The notes under the pieces were generated by a model. It did not search any database and was not told the DNA's origin. It saw only the letters and a program-made list of their open reading frames with translations. Positions 34,690-43,826 of a stretch of DNA of 64,000 nt are shown in pieces. The stretch is from NCBI RefSeq assembly GCF_014653155.1, contig NZ_BNAF01000013.1:1-64000 (forward strand), given 5' to 3'. The position numbers and the translations under genes were made by a program. Numbering within the stretch: position 1 is the stretch's first letter; each line of letters starts with the position of its first letter. This DNA comes from Sphingobacterium griseoflavum. GTDB taxonomy: Bacteria > Bacteroidota > Bacteroidia > Sphingobacteriales > Sphingobacteriaceae.

Positions 34690-35121
34690 ATGAGCCAACA
34701 ATCGACAGTACAAGGAGCAGCGGCGTTTGCACAGACTTATTTTCACGGTACCAAAGCTGACTTAGCATTGGGAGACCTGGTTCAGGTAGGTTTTAGCTCC
34801 AATTACAGCATGCAAAACAATGCGACATATATTTTTTTGTCGGCAACATTAGACGCGGCTATTTGGGGAGCGGAGCTTGCTATTGGCGACGGTCCAGAAC
34901 GCATTTATCTGGTAGAGCCAACGGGTGAACTGGAAGATGATCCTGATCTGACCGATAAAAAATTCCCGGGAAATCCGACAAAATCTTATCGTTCTACAAA
35001 GCCTTTTCGGGTAGTGGGCGAAGTAGCACGGTGGAAGGGGCATAGCGTCGAACAGGTGCAGGCGATGAAAGCAGCATTGGAAAACCTTAAGAAGCAAGGC
35101 ATAAAATCATGCAATGAATAA
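34690..35121 (+). CDS. arr: Rifamycin ADP-ribosyltransferase (Arr)
   Basis: 143 aa, the usual length. It uses NAD to ADP-ribosylate the C23 hydroxyl of rifamycins, inactivating them. Family motifs are present: YFHGTKADLALGDL (His19), SATLDAAIWGAELA, RIYLVEPTGELEDDPDLTDK (Asp84), KKFPGNPTKSYRSTKP and VVGEVARWKGH. The Tyr expected before the SALxxxxWGAELA segment (IYFSA in other Arr proteins, from memory) appears as Phe49 here (YIFLSAT), with a Tyr two residues earlier. Whether this weakens catalysis is unknown. Chromosomal arr genes are common in soil bacteria; there is no integron or IS signature beside it. Confidence 0.92.
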   Translation: MSQQSTVQGAAAFAQTYFHGTKADLALGDLVQVGFSSNYSMQNNATYIFLSATLDAAIWGAELAIGDGPERIYLVEPTGELEDDPDLTDKKFPGNPTKSYRSTKPFRVVGEVARWKGHSVEQVQAMKAALENLKKQGIKSCNE

Positions 35122-35408
35122 GACTAGATGTCAAGTTTTTCATCATCGATATGGGTATATGCCTAACGCGAACCTTCAGATGATAAGCTATGGATGTGCT
35201 AGGGAGTATGGCAAATTGTGGTCGCCATGCTAAAACTATGTTAACACACAAACGTTTGCGTTTGCCGGCCTATTGCGGTGTCATTATTTTCTAGCTAATA
35301 TTGCGGATACAGCTCGGTCGGGCGGTGTAGCCGCAGCAGGATTTTGCAATGCGCAAGGCGGCAATATGTCGACATGTCCGGAGCTATATACCTATAAACT
35401 GATGAACG

Positions 35409-36620
35409 ATGCATAAACCTTTAAAAGATTCGGGTAGACGTAATTTCTTGCGATCTCTTTCCCTTTTCGGTGGGCTTATTGTGGCTAAAAATAGCGTTTT
35501 TGGCGGTAATGGAAGTAAGCTAGCTGCCGAAGGTTTTTCCGTTGTAGCAGGGCCGTATTTACAAACCGATTTTGACAACGAGATGTGTATCCAATGGATC
35601 ACCCAAAGCGATGCCCACGGTTGGGTGCTGTATGGTACCGATCCCGGAGCACTGGAGCTGAAGGCTGCAGGCAATCCCGAATTGGGCCTGTTACCGCTGG
35701 GGCGTATACACCGTGTCACGTTGCGCGATCTTACCCCCGGAGCAACCTACTATTACCGGGTGGTATCCAAAGAGGTGCTGGACTTTCAGCCCTATAAGCT
35801 TAGCTACGGCACCACGTTGACCAGCGAAGTCTTCCAGTTTGTGAACCAAGATATTGCCAAGTCGGAGGTCTCCTTTATTGTGCTGAACGACTTGCACGAA
35901 CGTCACGGTGCGATAGAGCGGATGATTGGTTTGGATGATGTAGAAAGCCGGGACTTTGTCTTCTTTAACGGCGATATGTTCGACTACCAGATTGATGAAC
36001 AGCAATTGATAAATGTCTTGCTCCGGCCGATCAGCAAAACATTTGCCACGCGGATACCGCTACATTACGTACGCGGAAATCACGAGACCCGAGGTGTCTT
36101 TGCCCGTTCGATCGATCGGTATTTTAAGCAGATCGGGTATACTGCCTTTACCCTAGGGCCTGTACGCTTTATCGTCTTGGATACGGGCGAAGACAAGGTT
36201 GACGAACATCCCGTGTATGCTGGCATCGTTGATTTTGACGGCTATCGGGCAGAGCAAGCCCAGTGGCTAAAACAGGAAATACAGTGCAGCGAATTTACAA
36301 ACGCCGCATTTAGGGTGGTATTGATGCATATACCGCCTTTCTATAGCGGAGATGAGCATGGCTCGGCCCACTGTTCACAACTCTTTAACCCCTTGTTCAA
36401 TCAAGGAAAGGTCGATATCGTGATTAGCGGGCATACGCACACGCACAAAATTCACAAAGCAAGACCCGAGATACACGCCTATCCCATCGTTATCGGTGGA
36501 GGCCCACAGGATGGTTCGCGCACGTTGATGCGCGTACACATCGATGAGCAGCGGTTGAGCCTAGAGGTGGTTGACGATAGGGGCGATAGATTGGCCACCT
36601 ACCAGGTTGACCGTCGTTGA
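35409..36620 (+). CDS. Tat-exported metallophosphoesterase (purple acid phosphatase-like)
   Basis: 403 aa. N-terminal twin-arginine signal SGRRNFLRSLS followed by a hydrophobic stretch. Residues ~45-140 form a fibronectin-like domain of the purple acid phosphatase N-terminal type (YLQTDFDNEMCIQWIT, RVTLRDLTPGATYYYRV). The calcineurin-like metal-binding set follows: NDLHERH, FNGDMFD, GNHETRG, LMHIPPF and SGHTHTHKIH. It probably hydrolyses phosphomonoesters or diesters in the periplasm or at the surface. It stands alone on the plus strand, with ~290 bp upstream that holds no recognisable gene. Confidence 0.88.
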   Translation: MHKPLKDSGRRNFLRSLSLFGGLIVAKNSVFGGNGSKLAAEGFSVVAGPYLQTDFDNEMCIQWITQSDAHGWVLYGTDPGALELKAAGNPELGLLPLGRIHRVTLRDLTPGATYYYRVVSKEVLDFQPYKLSYGTTLTSEVFQFVNQDIAKSEVSFIVLNDLHERHGAIERMIGLDDVESRDFVFFNGDMFDYQIDEQQLINVLLRPISKTFATRIPLHYVRGNHETRGVFARSIDRYFKQIGYTAFTLGPVRFIVLDTGEDKVDEHPVYAGIVDFDGYRAEQAQWLKQEIQCSEFTNAAFRVVLMHIPPFYSGDEHGSAHCSQLFNPLFNQGKVDIVISGHTHTHKIHKARPEIHAYPIVIGGGPQDGSRTLMRVHIDEQRLSLEVVDDRGDRLATYQVDRR

Positions 36621-36770
36621 ATGCATGCCACATCCGGTATGTCCGAAGGCTCGCGGTAGCCGCCCACAACCGGGAGCCATACCACGATTCCCTGCTCCTT
36701 TATAGTTGCGGATATCGAGAAAACCGCCACGGTGCTCGAAAATAGCGAAGAAGCGTATTTTGTCGACGAG

Positions 36771-37103
36771 TTAGCTTTCTTTCGCGTTCACAATGAGATA
36801 CGCGCGCACCAATTGGCCATCGCGATCGTTCAGTTTAGCTTTTGGAATCATCCGCTTCAGCGTCTTGTTCCATTGCTCAGGTGTGCGGCTTTCCGGCTCT
36901 TTAAGCTTATGGCATTTGGCGCAATTGCTGGTGAATAAAACCTGCCCTTCGGCAATTTCAGCTTGGTTGTATTTGGCAAGAATCTGCTCCTTGTTTTCGA
37001 CCGGCAACGAACGAATCACCTCGCTTGCTTTTGGAAAACAACCCGCAAGCGTAGCTATCCCTAAACCGACTATCATGCTTGTTTTTAGTTTCTTCATTGT
37101 CAT
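36771..37103 (-). CDS. Small cytochrome c-like lipoprotein
   Basis: 110 aa from the ATG at 37103; the longer frame starting at 37229 adds 42 residues that do not resemble an export signal. Lipobox LAGC (Cys22). A single c-type haem-binding motif CAKCH is at residues 61-65 (LFTSNCAKCHKL), with the segment TPEQWNKTLKRMIPKAKL supplying a possible distal Met ligand. About the size of a mono-haem cytochrome domain; likely a periplasmic electron carrier anchored to a membrane. Convergent neighbours on both sides suggest a single-gene transcript. Confidence 0.82.
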   Translation of the reverse strand: MTMKKLKTSMIVGLGIATLAGCFPKASEVIRSLPVENKEQILAKYNQAEIAEGQVLFTSNCAKCHKLKEPESRTPEQWNKTLKRMIPKAKLNDRDGQLVRAYLIVNAKES

Positions 37104-37329
37104 CTGTAATAACATTAATCTTCTTCTTGATGAAACAGATAGCAAGGTTGTTTTGTTTGTGCTTGTACGGAAAATTCTTGAATGTTCCTGATGCGCTATA
37201 GGTTTAAGGCTATAACGCCTAATTTTCAAATATCATGCTTCTAGAAAAACATTTTTCCTTCTTTTTTATTTTATTAAAGTCGGCCGGGTCGTGCAATTTG
37301 CCGAAAAGGCTTTCATAATATCTCAGCGT

Positions 37330-38214
37330 ATGTTGCTTAAAGGAAAAATATCCATTTTAGATTTTGTAAAAACGATACGGAACGATCTGTTCGCGATTAC
37401 GGCATTCAGTGTGTTGGTCGGGTATGTTGCGACGCAGCGTTATTTTGCCTCGTTGGCCATTCCTTTGGCTTTAGTGGCCATTGTCGGTACGGCTATATCG
37501 TTGCTGCTGGCCTTTCGAACCGGACAGGCCTACGATAGATGGTGGGAAGCACGAATCGTCTGGGGTGCGATTGTCAATGATTCCCGTACGTTGATACGGC
37601 AGTTGCGCACCTTTCTTCCCGTCGAAGAAGAAGCCGAAATTCGTCTGTTCCTAGAACGCCAAGTAACGTGGAACTATGCCCTTAGTGAATCCTTGCGACA
37701 ACTGCCGTTTTCGGACAAAGTCCAGCAGTACCTCGATCTACATGGCGTAAAGGACACCAACATCCCCAACGCACTGTTGCAGCAACACGGGCTACAACTG
37801 AAACGTCTTGCACAGGAAGGTAAACTGACGGAGTTTAGACAGGTGCAGTTAGATAGCACCTTAACGAAGCTCTGCGATTCCATGGGGCGATGTGAACGGA
37901 TTAAAAAAACAGTGTTTCCGGCGTCTTACAGTGCGTTGCTGCATTTTTTGATTTATCTGTTTACGCTGCTACTGCCATTTAGTCTTGATGATAATCTCGC
38001 CTTTATAAAAGCCGTATTGACGGCAGGAATACCCACGATCTTCATCATTATCGAACGCACAGCTATCCTCATGCAGGATCCGTTTGAAAACGGTCCTATG
38101 GATACGCCAATGACCAATATCAGCCAAAATATTGAATTTGTCTTGCGGCAACAAATGGGCGATGAAGCAGAACAACCTGCGCCAACCAATCCTGATTTTT
38201 ACTACATGTTGTGA
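37330..38214 (+). CDS. Bestrophin-family (UPF0187) channel
   Basis: 294 aa from the ATG at 37330; a GTG at 37291 would add 13 residues. The family signature LLLAFRTGQAYDRWWEARIVWG is present (residues ~57-78), followed by VNDSRTLIRQL, with two N-terminal and two C-terminal hydrophobic segments (ITAFSVLVGYVA, IPLALVAIVGTAISLLL, LLHFLIYLFTLLLPF, AGIPTIFIIIE). Bacterial bestrophins form pentameric ion channels in the inner membrane; ion selectivity is not predictable here. The C-terminal MDTPMTNISQNIE is typical of the family. Confidence 0.9.
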   Translation: MLLKGKISILDFVKTIRNDLFAITAFSVLVGYVATQRYFASLAIPLALVAIVGTAISLLLAFRTGQAYDRWWEARIVWGAIVNDSRTLIRQLRTFLPVEEEAEIRLFLERQVTWNYALSESLRQLPFSDKVQQYLDLHGVKDTNIPNALLQQHGLQLKRLAQEGKLTEFRQVQLDSTLTKLCDSMGRCERIKKTVFPASYSALLHFLIYLFTLLLPFSLDDNLAFIKAVLTAGIPTIFIIIERTAILMQDPFENGPMDTPMTNISQNIEFVLRQQMGDEAEQPAPTNPDFYYML

Positions 38215-38411
38215 GGTGCGAATCTGTACGCTAAAAATACATGGCCGCTCGAGGTACAGGGGACACCGACGCGCTTAGACAGTGTTTACTCGGTCGCGGG
38301 CACATGTCTGTACAAAGGGTCTACGCTGATGGATTGCGGCAAAGTTTGTACCTTTGCCGGCGCGGAGAGGCATGCCAGCACATATGTCTTTGTGCATAGG
38401 GCAGCGCGAAA

Positions 38412-40454
38412 ATGCCACTATCGCTGTTTTTTTACACGTTATATAATTTGGAACGCAACGTTTATTTGAGGGCGAAAATAGAAAAAGTAGGAAAGATTTT
38501 GAAGAGCCTGGGCGCCGAGTATGGCACAGAGGCTTTGCGTACAACGTTGGCCTGTATGCTGCCGGCCGTTGTGATTTCCTGGATTTTTGAGCTGGATTAT
38601 GCCATTCCCTTTGTTATTGGCACCTTGAATGCGTCGATGACCGATTTTCCTGGGCATAGGCAAGAAAAATTGCAAGCCGCCTTATGGAGTATTGTCTGTG
38701 CGGTGCTCACCAGCCTTTTGGTCGGATTCAGTCTAGGGAACTCGCTGATACTGATCTTGCTCATCACAACGATGGCCTTTGTCTTTACCCTTTTCAATGC
38801 GTTAGGATCTCGGATTGGGATGGTCGGAACAACATCACTCTTTCTAGTGGCCTTCGTCATGGGGCTGAAGCCCGCACATGTTCCCCAATTTGCGGTTTGC
38901 GTTGGGGCGGGTGCAGCTTGGTTTTATCTGATTAATATTTTGCATACCTCCATCGATCCGTTATGGGAATTGCGTAAGGCCATAGCGAATGGCTATCGAA
39001 CGACTGCACTACTCCTACGTGTCAAGGCTACGGGCTATGATATGAACGTGCCGCTCGACCGACTTTATCATCGCGTGGCGGCCATCAGTATCAAGCTGGC
39101 CGATCAGCAGGAAACGGTTCGGCATCTCTTGCTCCGGGAACGCCGTTATTTAAAACGTGAAGGCACTAAAGCCTATTCTTTGTGGCTGCGCGCTTATGTG
39201 CTCATGGATCTGTATGGTATGGCCACGGCCATAGATCACGATTACGAGCAAATCCGGGAGCGCTTGGAGCCTATAGGGGCGCTATCGCAAATTCATGAGC
39301 TGGTGCTGCTGGTGGCGGATGGCATGGAGATGGCTTCACAAAAACGTGGCGCGCACCTACCTGAATTTCAACGGTTGGAAGAGCAAATTCAATTGATTTT
39401 GGCCGGCTTGCAGGAAAAGCAGCGAAAGCAGCAAAGCGAGGAATTGGCGATGTTGGTTGGTGCCGTGGGAAATGGACGGACCTTTCTCTCTTCCATGGAG
39501 CAGTTACGCAACAGGCAGGGTGATCGACTTATGGAAGAGTTCTATGCGCATAGCTTCGATTTAACCGGCTTTTTGCCGCCGCTGTCGGCAGGTGTAAAAG
39601 ATCTTTTTGCACATGTGCGCAGTTATTCCCCCCTGTTTATGTTTGCCGTTCGTATGCTGGTTCTTTTTCTTTTGGGTGGTTTACTGGGCGAACTGTTGTC
39701 GGACATGAAATACACCTATTGGATTTTGATTACGATCATAGTCGTTGCGCGGCCCGGTTATCTACTGACACAGCAGCGTAACAGTGAGCGTTTGTGGGGA
39801 ACACTGGGCGGAGTCTTTCTCGGGTTGCTCCTTATCTTTACCTTTCCGAATACATATGTACTGTTGGTGCTGATCAGCGTTTTGTTGTTTGCTTTTCTGC
39901 TGTTCAATAAGCGTTACTACATGGTCAGTGTGTTTTTTATTACAGCGTTGGTCATCGTTGCCCTGCATCTGCACGACGACACGTGGACCGACGTGATGCA
40001 GAATAGAGTTTTGTTCACCTTGTTGGGCTGTGGTCTAGCTTGGTTGGGTTGGTTTTTGGTTCCGGTGCGAAATAAGGTTAACCTGATGCCGCTGGCAACG
40101 CAAGCATTGAAGGCGCAGCATACGTACTTCGAGACCGTACTAGCTTATGTGGAATCGGGCGAGAAAGGTGAACGTTACGAAATTCGCTTGGAGCGGAAGC
40201 GCGCCTTTCTGGATCTGACAAAATTTTCGGATGCGGTTTTGCAGTCACAGCGCGAACCCGGGAAAGATCGGCCGTTTTTGCGAAAGGGCGATAATGTGTA
40301 CAGAGATTTGTATCGTTTACATGCCATGATTTCCAGTTTATGGATCCAACATAACCAAGAAGTTTATAAAGCTGACCCGCTGATGCACCTAGAGGTCGAC
40401 AGAACCCAGCGTATCCGTGTTTTTTTTGATAGCTTGGGCGAGCAGCTGCGCTAA
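38412..40454 (+). CDS. FUSC-family (YccS/YhfK-like) inner membrane protein
   Basis: 680 aa. There are two blocks of hydrophobic helices: residues ~40-175 (LACMLPAVVISWIF, LWSIVCAVLTSLLVGF, LILILLITTMAFVFTLF) and ~405-540 (MLVLFLLGGLLGELL, YWILITIIVVARPGY, LWGTLGGVFLGLLLIF, YVLLVLISVLLFAFLLF), separated by a large cytoplasmic helical domain. The second block has the FUSC-like WILITIIVVARPGYLLTQQRNSER pattern in pieces. Family members resemble fusaric-acid/aromatic-acid exporters but are mostly uncharacterised. It converges on the PLP operon; export of that operon's product is an attractive but unsupported idea. Confidence 0.85.
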   Translation: MPLSLFFYTLYNLERNVYLRAKIEKVGKILKSLGAEYGTEALRTTLACMLPAVVISWIFELDYAIPFVIGTLNASMTDFPGHRQEKLQAALWSIVCAVLTSLLVGFSLGNSLILILLITTMAFVFTLFNALGSRIGMVGTTSLFLVAFVMGLKPAHVPQFAVCVGAGAAWFYLINILHTSIDPLWELRKAIANGYRTTALLLRVKATGYDMNVPLDRLYHRVAAISIKLADQQETVRHLLLRERRYLKREGTKAYSLWLRAYVLMDLYGMATAIDHDYEQIRERLEPIGALSQIHELVLLVADGMEMASQKRGAHLPEFQRLEEQIQLILAGLQEKQRKQQSEELAMLVGAVGNGRTFLSSMEQLRNRQGDRLMEEFYAHSFDLTGFLPPLSAGVKDLFAHVRSYSPLFMFAVRMLVLFLLGGLLGELLSDMKYTYWILITIIVVARPGYLLTQQRNSERLWGTLGGVFLGLLLIFTFPNTYVLLVLISVLLFAFLLFNKRYYMVSVFFITALVIVALHLHDDTWTDVMQNRVLFTLLGCGLAWLGWFLVPVRNKVNLMPLATQALKAQHTYFETVLAYVESGEKGERYEIRLERKRAFLDLTKFSDAVLQSQREPGKDRPFLRKGDNVYRDLYRLHAMISSLWIQHNQEVYKADPLMHLEVDRTQRIRVFFDSLGEQLR

Positions 40455-40493
40455 GACGTGCACCTGCGGATAGCGCTCTGGAAAGAGCCAAGA

Positions 40494-40526
40494 AACGGTG
40501 TTGTTTCCTGTTTCTTCAGCACCGTT
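40494..40526. terminator. Possible bidirectional terminator between convergent genes
   Basis: AACGGTG / CACCGTT stem (40494-40500, 40520-40526), with an alternative AAGAAAC/GTTTCTT pairing, followed on the plus strand by CGATTTTCGTTTTTTCG. It lies 40 bp after the FUSC gene stop and 40 bp before the end of the minus-strand decarboxylase. Confidence 0.5.
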
Positions 40527-40567
40527 CGATTTTCGTTTTTTCGACCGGCAGCATAGGAAGGAGATAC

Positions 40568-41989
40568 TCAATCTCCATCCTGTTTTATGAGCTGTAAATC
40601 CTTGGTAAAAAAAACATTGCTTGCCAACGCAAACTGGTGTGCTTGCGATTCAAAAAAATGCATCATATACCCCGCTGTATTGGGAAATGCGATCAGGTCC
40701 CCGATTTCGGGATACGTCGCAAATTGTATTTTTCGCTTCAGCAAAAACTCTTGTTCCAAACAGTAGCCGCCCACGAGATAGCCATGCACGGGCTCTTGTT
40801 TTTCCGTAGGCTGGTGCGTAATGTGGATCGGATCAAGTAGAAAGTCTGCACTGGAGCTTTTCATTTGCGTGCGGTTCATTTCTAATCCGACCAGTAGGTT
40901 GCCCTCTGTATCTTGCTTTCGAAACAGCACACGGGCTATGGTGATACCGGCTTGGTCGAGTAGGGAACGTCCCGGTTCGATACGAAGTTCAATGTTGCGT
41001 GACCGGATCAATTCGTGAATTGGTAGACTGTGTGGTTCGGATTGACTCGTCAATACTTTTTCCAAAAAAATGGCTTTCGGGATTTCGTTGTAATAGGGGT
41101 AGACCGTTGGTTCTCCATACAGCTTCCCGTCGATCAATACCATGCCTAAAGCGTCGTTCTGATAGGTCAATGCGCTACGCTGTCCTAAGACGGCCTCTTT
41201 CAATTCCCGATGGAAGGTTTCCCACTCTTCCCTTTGCTGCAGGTAATTTACTAGATAGCCTCCGCCGATATCGATATGTTGGCAAGGGACATCCAAAGCG
41301 GCTAGTTGATCAGCCAATTGGATACATTGGGAAATCGCCGCCGCGCGCTGCGCGATATCATAGCCATTCAAATGAAAATGTAATCCGGTAAAGGAAAGGA
41401 AAGGATGTCCTTTGATCTGCTCTGTTATCAGATGGTAGGCAGCATCCAGTGAGAAACCAAATCTGGTCGGTAGTTTTTTACCCGCTACGGTAAAGCCGCC
41501 GATCCGAACACTGATGTGTGCTTTTGTCTCACTCGCACGGACAATGCTGTCGAGCAACTCATATTCATCCATGTTGTCAATAATGATGGTCACATGATTG
41601 GTCACGGCGAGTTCCAACAGCGTGAGGTTCTTGAGTGCGGCAGTCAGGATCAACTGGTCGCCGGGGATTCCAGCTTCCAAACATTGCTGTAATTCCTTGT
41701 GGCTTGCTGTATCGATTCCTTCCCCTGCCTCGGCGGCGGCTTTGGCAAAGGTTAGGCATTTATTGGCTTTGCGTGCAAAGTAGATTTTATGCTTTAAGTC
41801 GTACTGCTGGAAAACGCGTTTATATGCCGCTATGTTTTCCTGAAACGGCACGATGCTTTGTATGTTCACCGGTGAGTTTTCCAGTTTTATTGTTTCCGCC
41901 AGTAAATCCCGGTCCTGCAATAGTTGTACTATCCACGAGTGGATAATGGGCGTCAGGGGGGCGTGGTTATCCGCGGCTGTAGCTTTCAT
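40568..41989 (-). CDS. PLP-dependent (fold III) amino-acid decarboxylase, SbnH/DAP-decarboxylase-like
   Basis: 473 aa from the ATG at 41989, 23 bp inside the upstream gene; more distant in-frame ATGs lie deeper in it. The alanine-racemase-like barrel carries the PLP-binding Lys74 (YFARKANKCL), GEGIDTASHKELQQCL, LHFHLNGYD and the glycine loop HIDIGGGYLVNY. The C-terminal beta domain has EPGRSLLDQAG and GGYCLEQEFLLKRK, with a cysteine at the usual GPxC position but non-standard following residues. The family decarboxylates diaminopimelate, ornithine or siderophore precursors. As the last gene of an SbnA-FAD-decarboxylase operon, it may act on a carrier-free intermediate, as SbnH does in staphyloferrin B assembly (inference). 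Confidence 0.82.
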   Translation of the reverse strand: MKATAADNHAPLTPIIHSWIVQLLQDRDLLAETIKLENSPVNIQSIVPFQENIAAYKRVFQQYDLKHKIYFARKANKCLTFAKAAAEAGEGIDTASHKELQQCLEAGIPGDQLILTAALKNLTLLELAVTNHVTIIIDNMDEYELLDSIVRASETKAHISVRIGGFTVAGKKLPTRFGFSLDAAYHLITEQIKGHPFLSFTGLHFHLNGYDIAQRAAAISQCIQLADQLAALDVPCQHIDIGGGYLVNYLQQREEWETFHRELKEAVLGQRSALTYQNDALGMVLIDGKLYGEPTVYPYYNEIPKAIFLEKVLTSQSEPHSLPIHELIRSRNIELRIEPGRSLLDQAGITIARVLFRKQDTEGNLLVGLEMNRTQMKSSSADFLLDPIHITHQPTEKQEPVHGYLVGGYCLEQEFLLKRKIQFATYPEIGDLIAFPNTAGYMMHFFESQAHQFALASNVFFTKDLQLIKQDGD

Positions 41990-43823
41990 ATAATTTGTTT
42001 TTAGTTTGATGGGAAAGGGCTTCGCGAACATGTTTTGCCCAGGAAGAACCTGTGTCATTTCGCTTTCGTGAAAGCGAATCATTGTCTAGGAGCATACCTT
42101 CTGTCGAGGTGCCATAGAAAAATAGTGAGGGCACAGAGCTGTTAAGCCCAATTGCCGCCTGCCCGGATTCTTGCAAAGCTGGGCCACCTGTGTGGTATCC
42201 GTCATTGCTGGCCGGGGTGATCAATCCAGTGGCTAGCAGACGCGCATATAAAGCAGAATTAGCGTGCAGTAGGTTGCCTCGGGCAATGCGGGCATCCACC
42301 AAATAAGTGAGGTTCTGTTTCGTTTGCTCGTTGATCAAGACGAATTGTGCTGGCGCAGGCTCGTATTCGATCCCTGTCAGTCGTGCTGTTGTGAATTGTA
42401 TTATCCCGGCTCGTGCCAGGGCAACAATCTTACGCATATTCGCAATCGGCGGACCGAAGCTGGTTCGGCAGAACGCACCCCACAAATCGCGATCTAGCGT
42501 CTGCTGACTTACCCCCGTGAACCCATGATGTGCGTATATATGGCCAATCCAAGGTGTGGATTCCCGCCAAACAGCGGTGGCTGCCAAAAGCGGACTGTGC
42601 AGTTCGCCCCGTTCTGCTTCAGCGAGGCTGTTCTCTAGAAAATGGAGAACGGAGTTTACTTCGCCAGCTGTCTTCTCATATTTTGGGAATAGCAAATCTT
42701 CCAATTGAAATAGTTGCCCTTTCGGCAACGCGTTGCAGTACCTCGCAATGCGTAGCTCATCAGCGGTCTGCAGAAGCGTGCTGTAGTAGGCAAACTGCGC
42801 CTCATCCTGCAAAATGGGGTATATTTCTGTCTTAAAATCAATCTTACGTTTCCTTTTGATTATGGCAAGTCGTTTCAAGCACGCTATGGTAGATGTCCGT
42901 AGTCTATAATGGTTGCCGCCATAAATAGGGCCTCGGGGTAAAATGGGTAGGTTGTTCCGGCTATATGCGAAAATGCGGGGTTCCGTTCCGGATGGTACAT
43001 ACTGGCCATCCTCGGTAAACTGCCCGCCACGGCCTTCTGTCAGTTGGAGTGCGGCATCGATAAACGTGAGCCCTAGGCCAATGATCCCAACAGATTCCCC
43101 AGCTGGTATGGTATCGAGCTTTTGAACGGGGTATGCGCTGCGGAAATATCGGCTTATGTCGCTGGGAGCTTCTGCGCTAGTCAGCAACGATTGATTACGG
43201 TAGCAATGTCCCGTTGCCAGCAATAAGTGGTCAATGGGCAGGCTGTCTGATTGCTGGTCTACATGAACGTTAAAATGTTCTTCATGCCTGATATCAGTTA
43301 CACGGCCTAGTACAAAATGCAACGTTAAGCCATGGGGCTTCGCCCTCAACAGAGTGAGCAATTGATCTTGGAGGTAGCAGCCAACCAACGCTCTCGATGC
43401 ATAGTCGGTAGGCTGTACCGCTGGCCCAGCAACCTTGTTTGCACGTATCCAGTCTGTCAGGTTCAATTGTTCAGAAACCCGTAGGTTCTTTTCGTCGCGA
43501 TTCCACGCATCGATATTGCCAATACAATAATTTATCAGGAGGTAATCTGGTTGGTGCACTCGATAGTTGGGGCCGCAGCCAAAATTACTGTCCTCATTAA
43601 ACCAGAAAACGTCGATGGAACTTTCTGCCGATAAACCCTCGAGTTGTGCAAATAGCCGTTCGAGGGCATAAAAGCCTTTCGGTCCGCCACCAATAATTCC
43701 GACACGGGCGCCCTTATTGAAAGACGGATCCTGGATGGAACTTACTGGGGAATGAACGCGTTCATCCACCTGTTGGCTAGCTTGCTCAGCCTGATTACTG
43801 ATATGTTCTTTTTTCCAAATCAT
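41967..43823 (-). CDS. FAD/NAD(P)-binding oxidoreductase
   Basis: 618 aa. The N-terminal dinucleotide-binding loop VGIIGGGPKGFYALERL is at residues ~42-58. NEDSNFGCGPNYRVHQPDYLLIN then identifies the FAD-NAD(P)-binding family (PF13454-like). Further nucleotide-contact segments are HLLLATGHCYRNQ and SVGIIGLGLTFIDAALQL. No membrane segment or signal. It starts 3 bp after the SbnA-like gene and overlaps the decarboxylase gene, so the three are one operon. In the staphyloferrin pathway the SbnA product is oxidised by an NAD-dependent SbnB, which is absent here; this flavoprotein could fill that step or hydroxylate an amine (inference). Confidence 0.82.
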   Translation of the reverse strand: MIWKKEHISNQAEQASQQVDERVHSPVSSIQDPSFNKGARVGIIGGGPKGFYALERLFAQLEGLSAESSIDVFWFNEDSNFGCGPNYRVHQPDYLLINYCIGNIDAWNRDEKNLRVSEQLNLTDWIRANKVAGPAVQPTDYASRALVGCYLQDQLLTLLRAKPHGLTLHFVLGRVTDIRHEEHFNVHVDQQSDSLPIDHLLLATGHCYRNQSLLTSAEAPSDISRYFRSAYPVQKLDTIPAGESVGIIGLGLTFIDAALQLTEGRGGQFTEDGQYVPSGTEPRIFAYSRNNLPILPRGPIYGGNHYRLRTSTIACLKRLAIIKRKRKIDFKTEIYPILQDEAQFAYYSTLLQTADELRIARYCNALPKGQLFQLEDLLFPKYEKTAGEVNSVLHFLENSLAEAERGELHSPLLAATAVWRESTPWIGHIYAHHGFTGVSQQTLDRDLWGAFCRTSFGPPIANMRKIVALARAGIIQFTTARLTGIEYEPAPAQFVLINEQTKQNLTYLVDARIARGNLLHANSALYARLLATGLITPASNDGYHTGGPALQESGQAAIGLNSSVPSLFFYGTSTEGMLLDNDSLSRKRNDTGSSWAKHVREALSHQTKNKLYESYSRG

Positions 43824-43826
43824 TCG

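Noticed and set aside
36771..37229. Full 152-codon reading of the cytochrome c-like gene
   Set aside because: The first 42 codons give a basic, non-signal N-terminus; the ATG at 37103 yields a clean lipoprotein signal.
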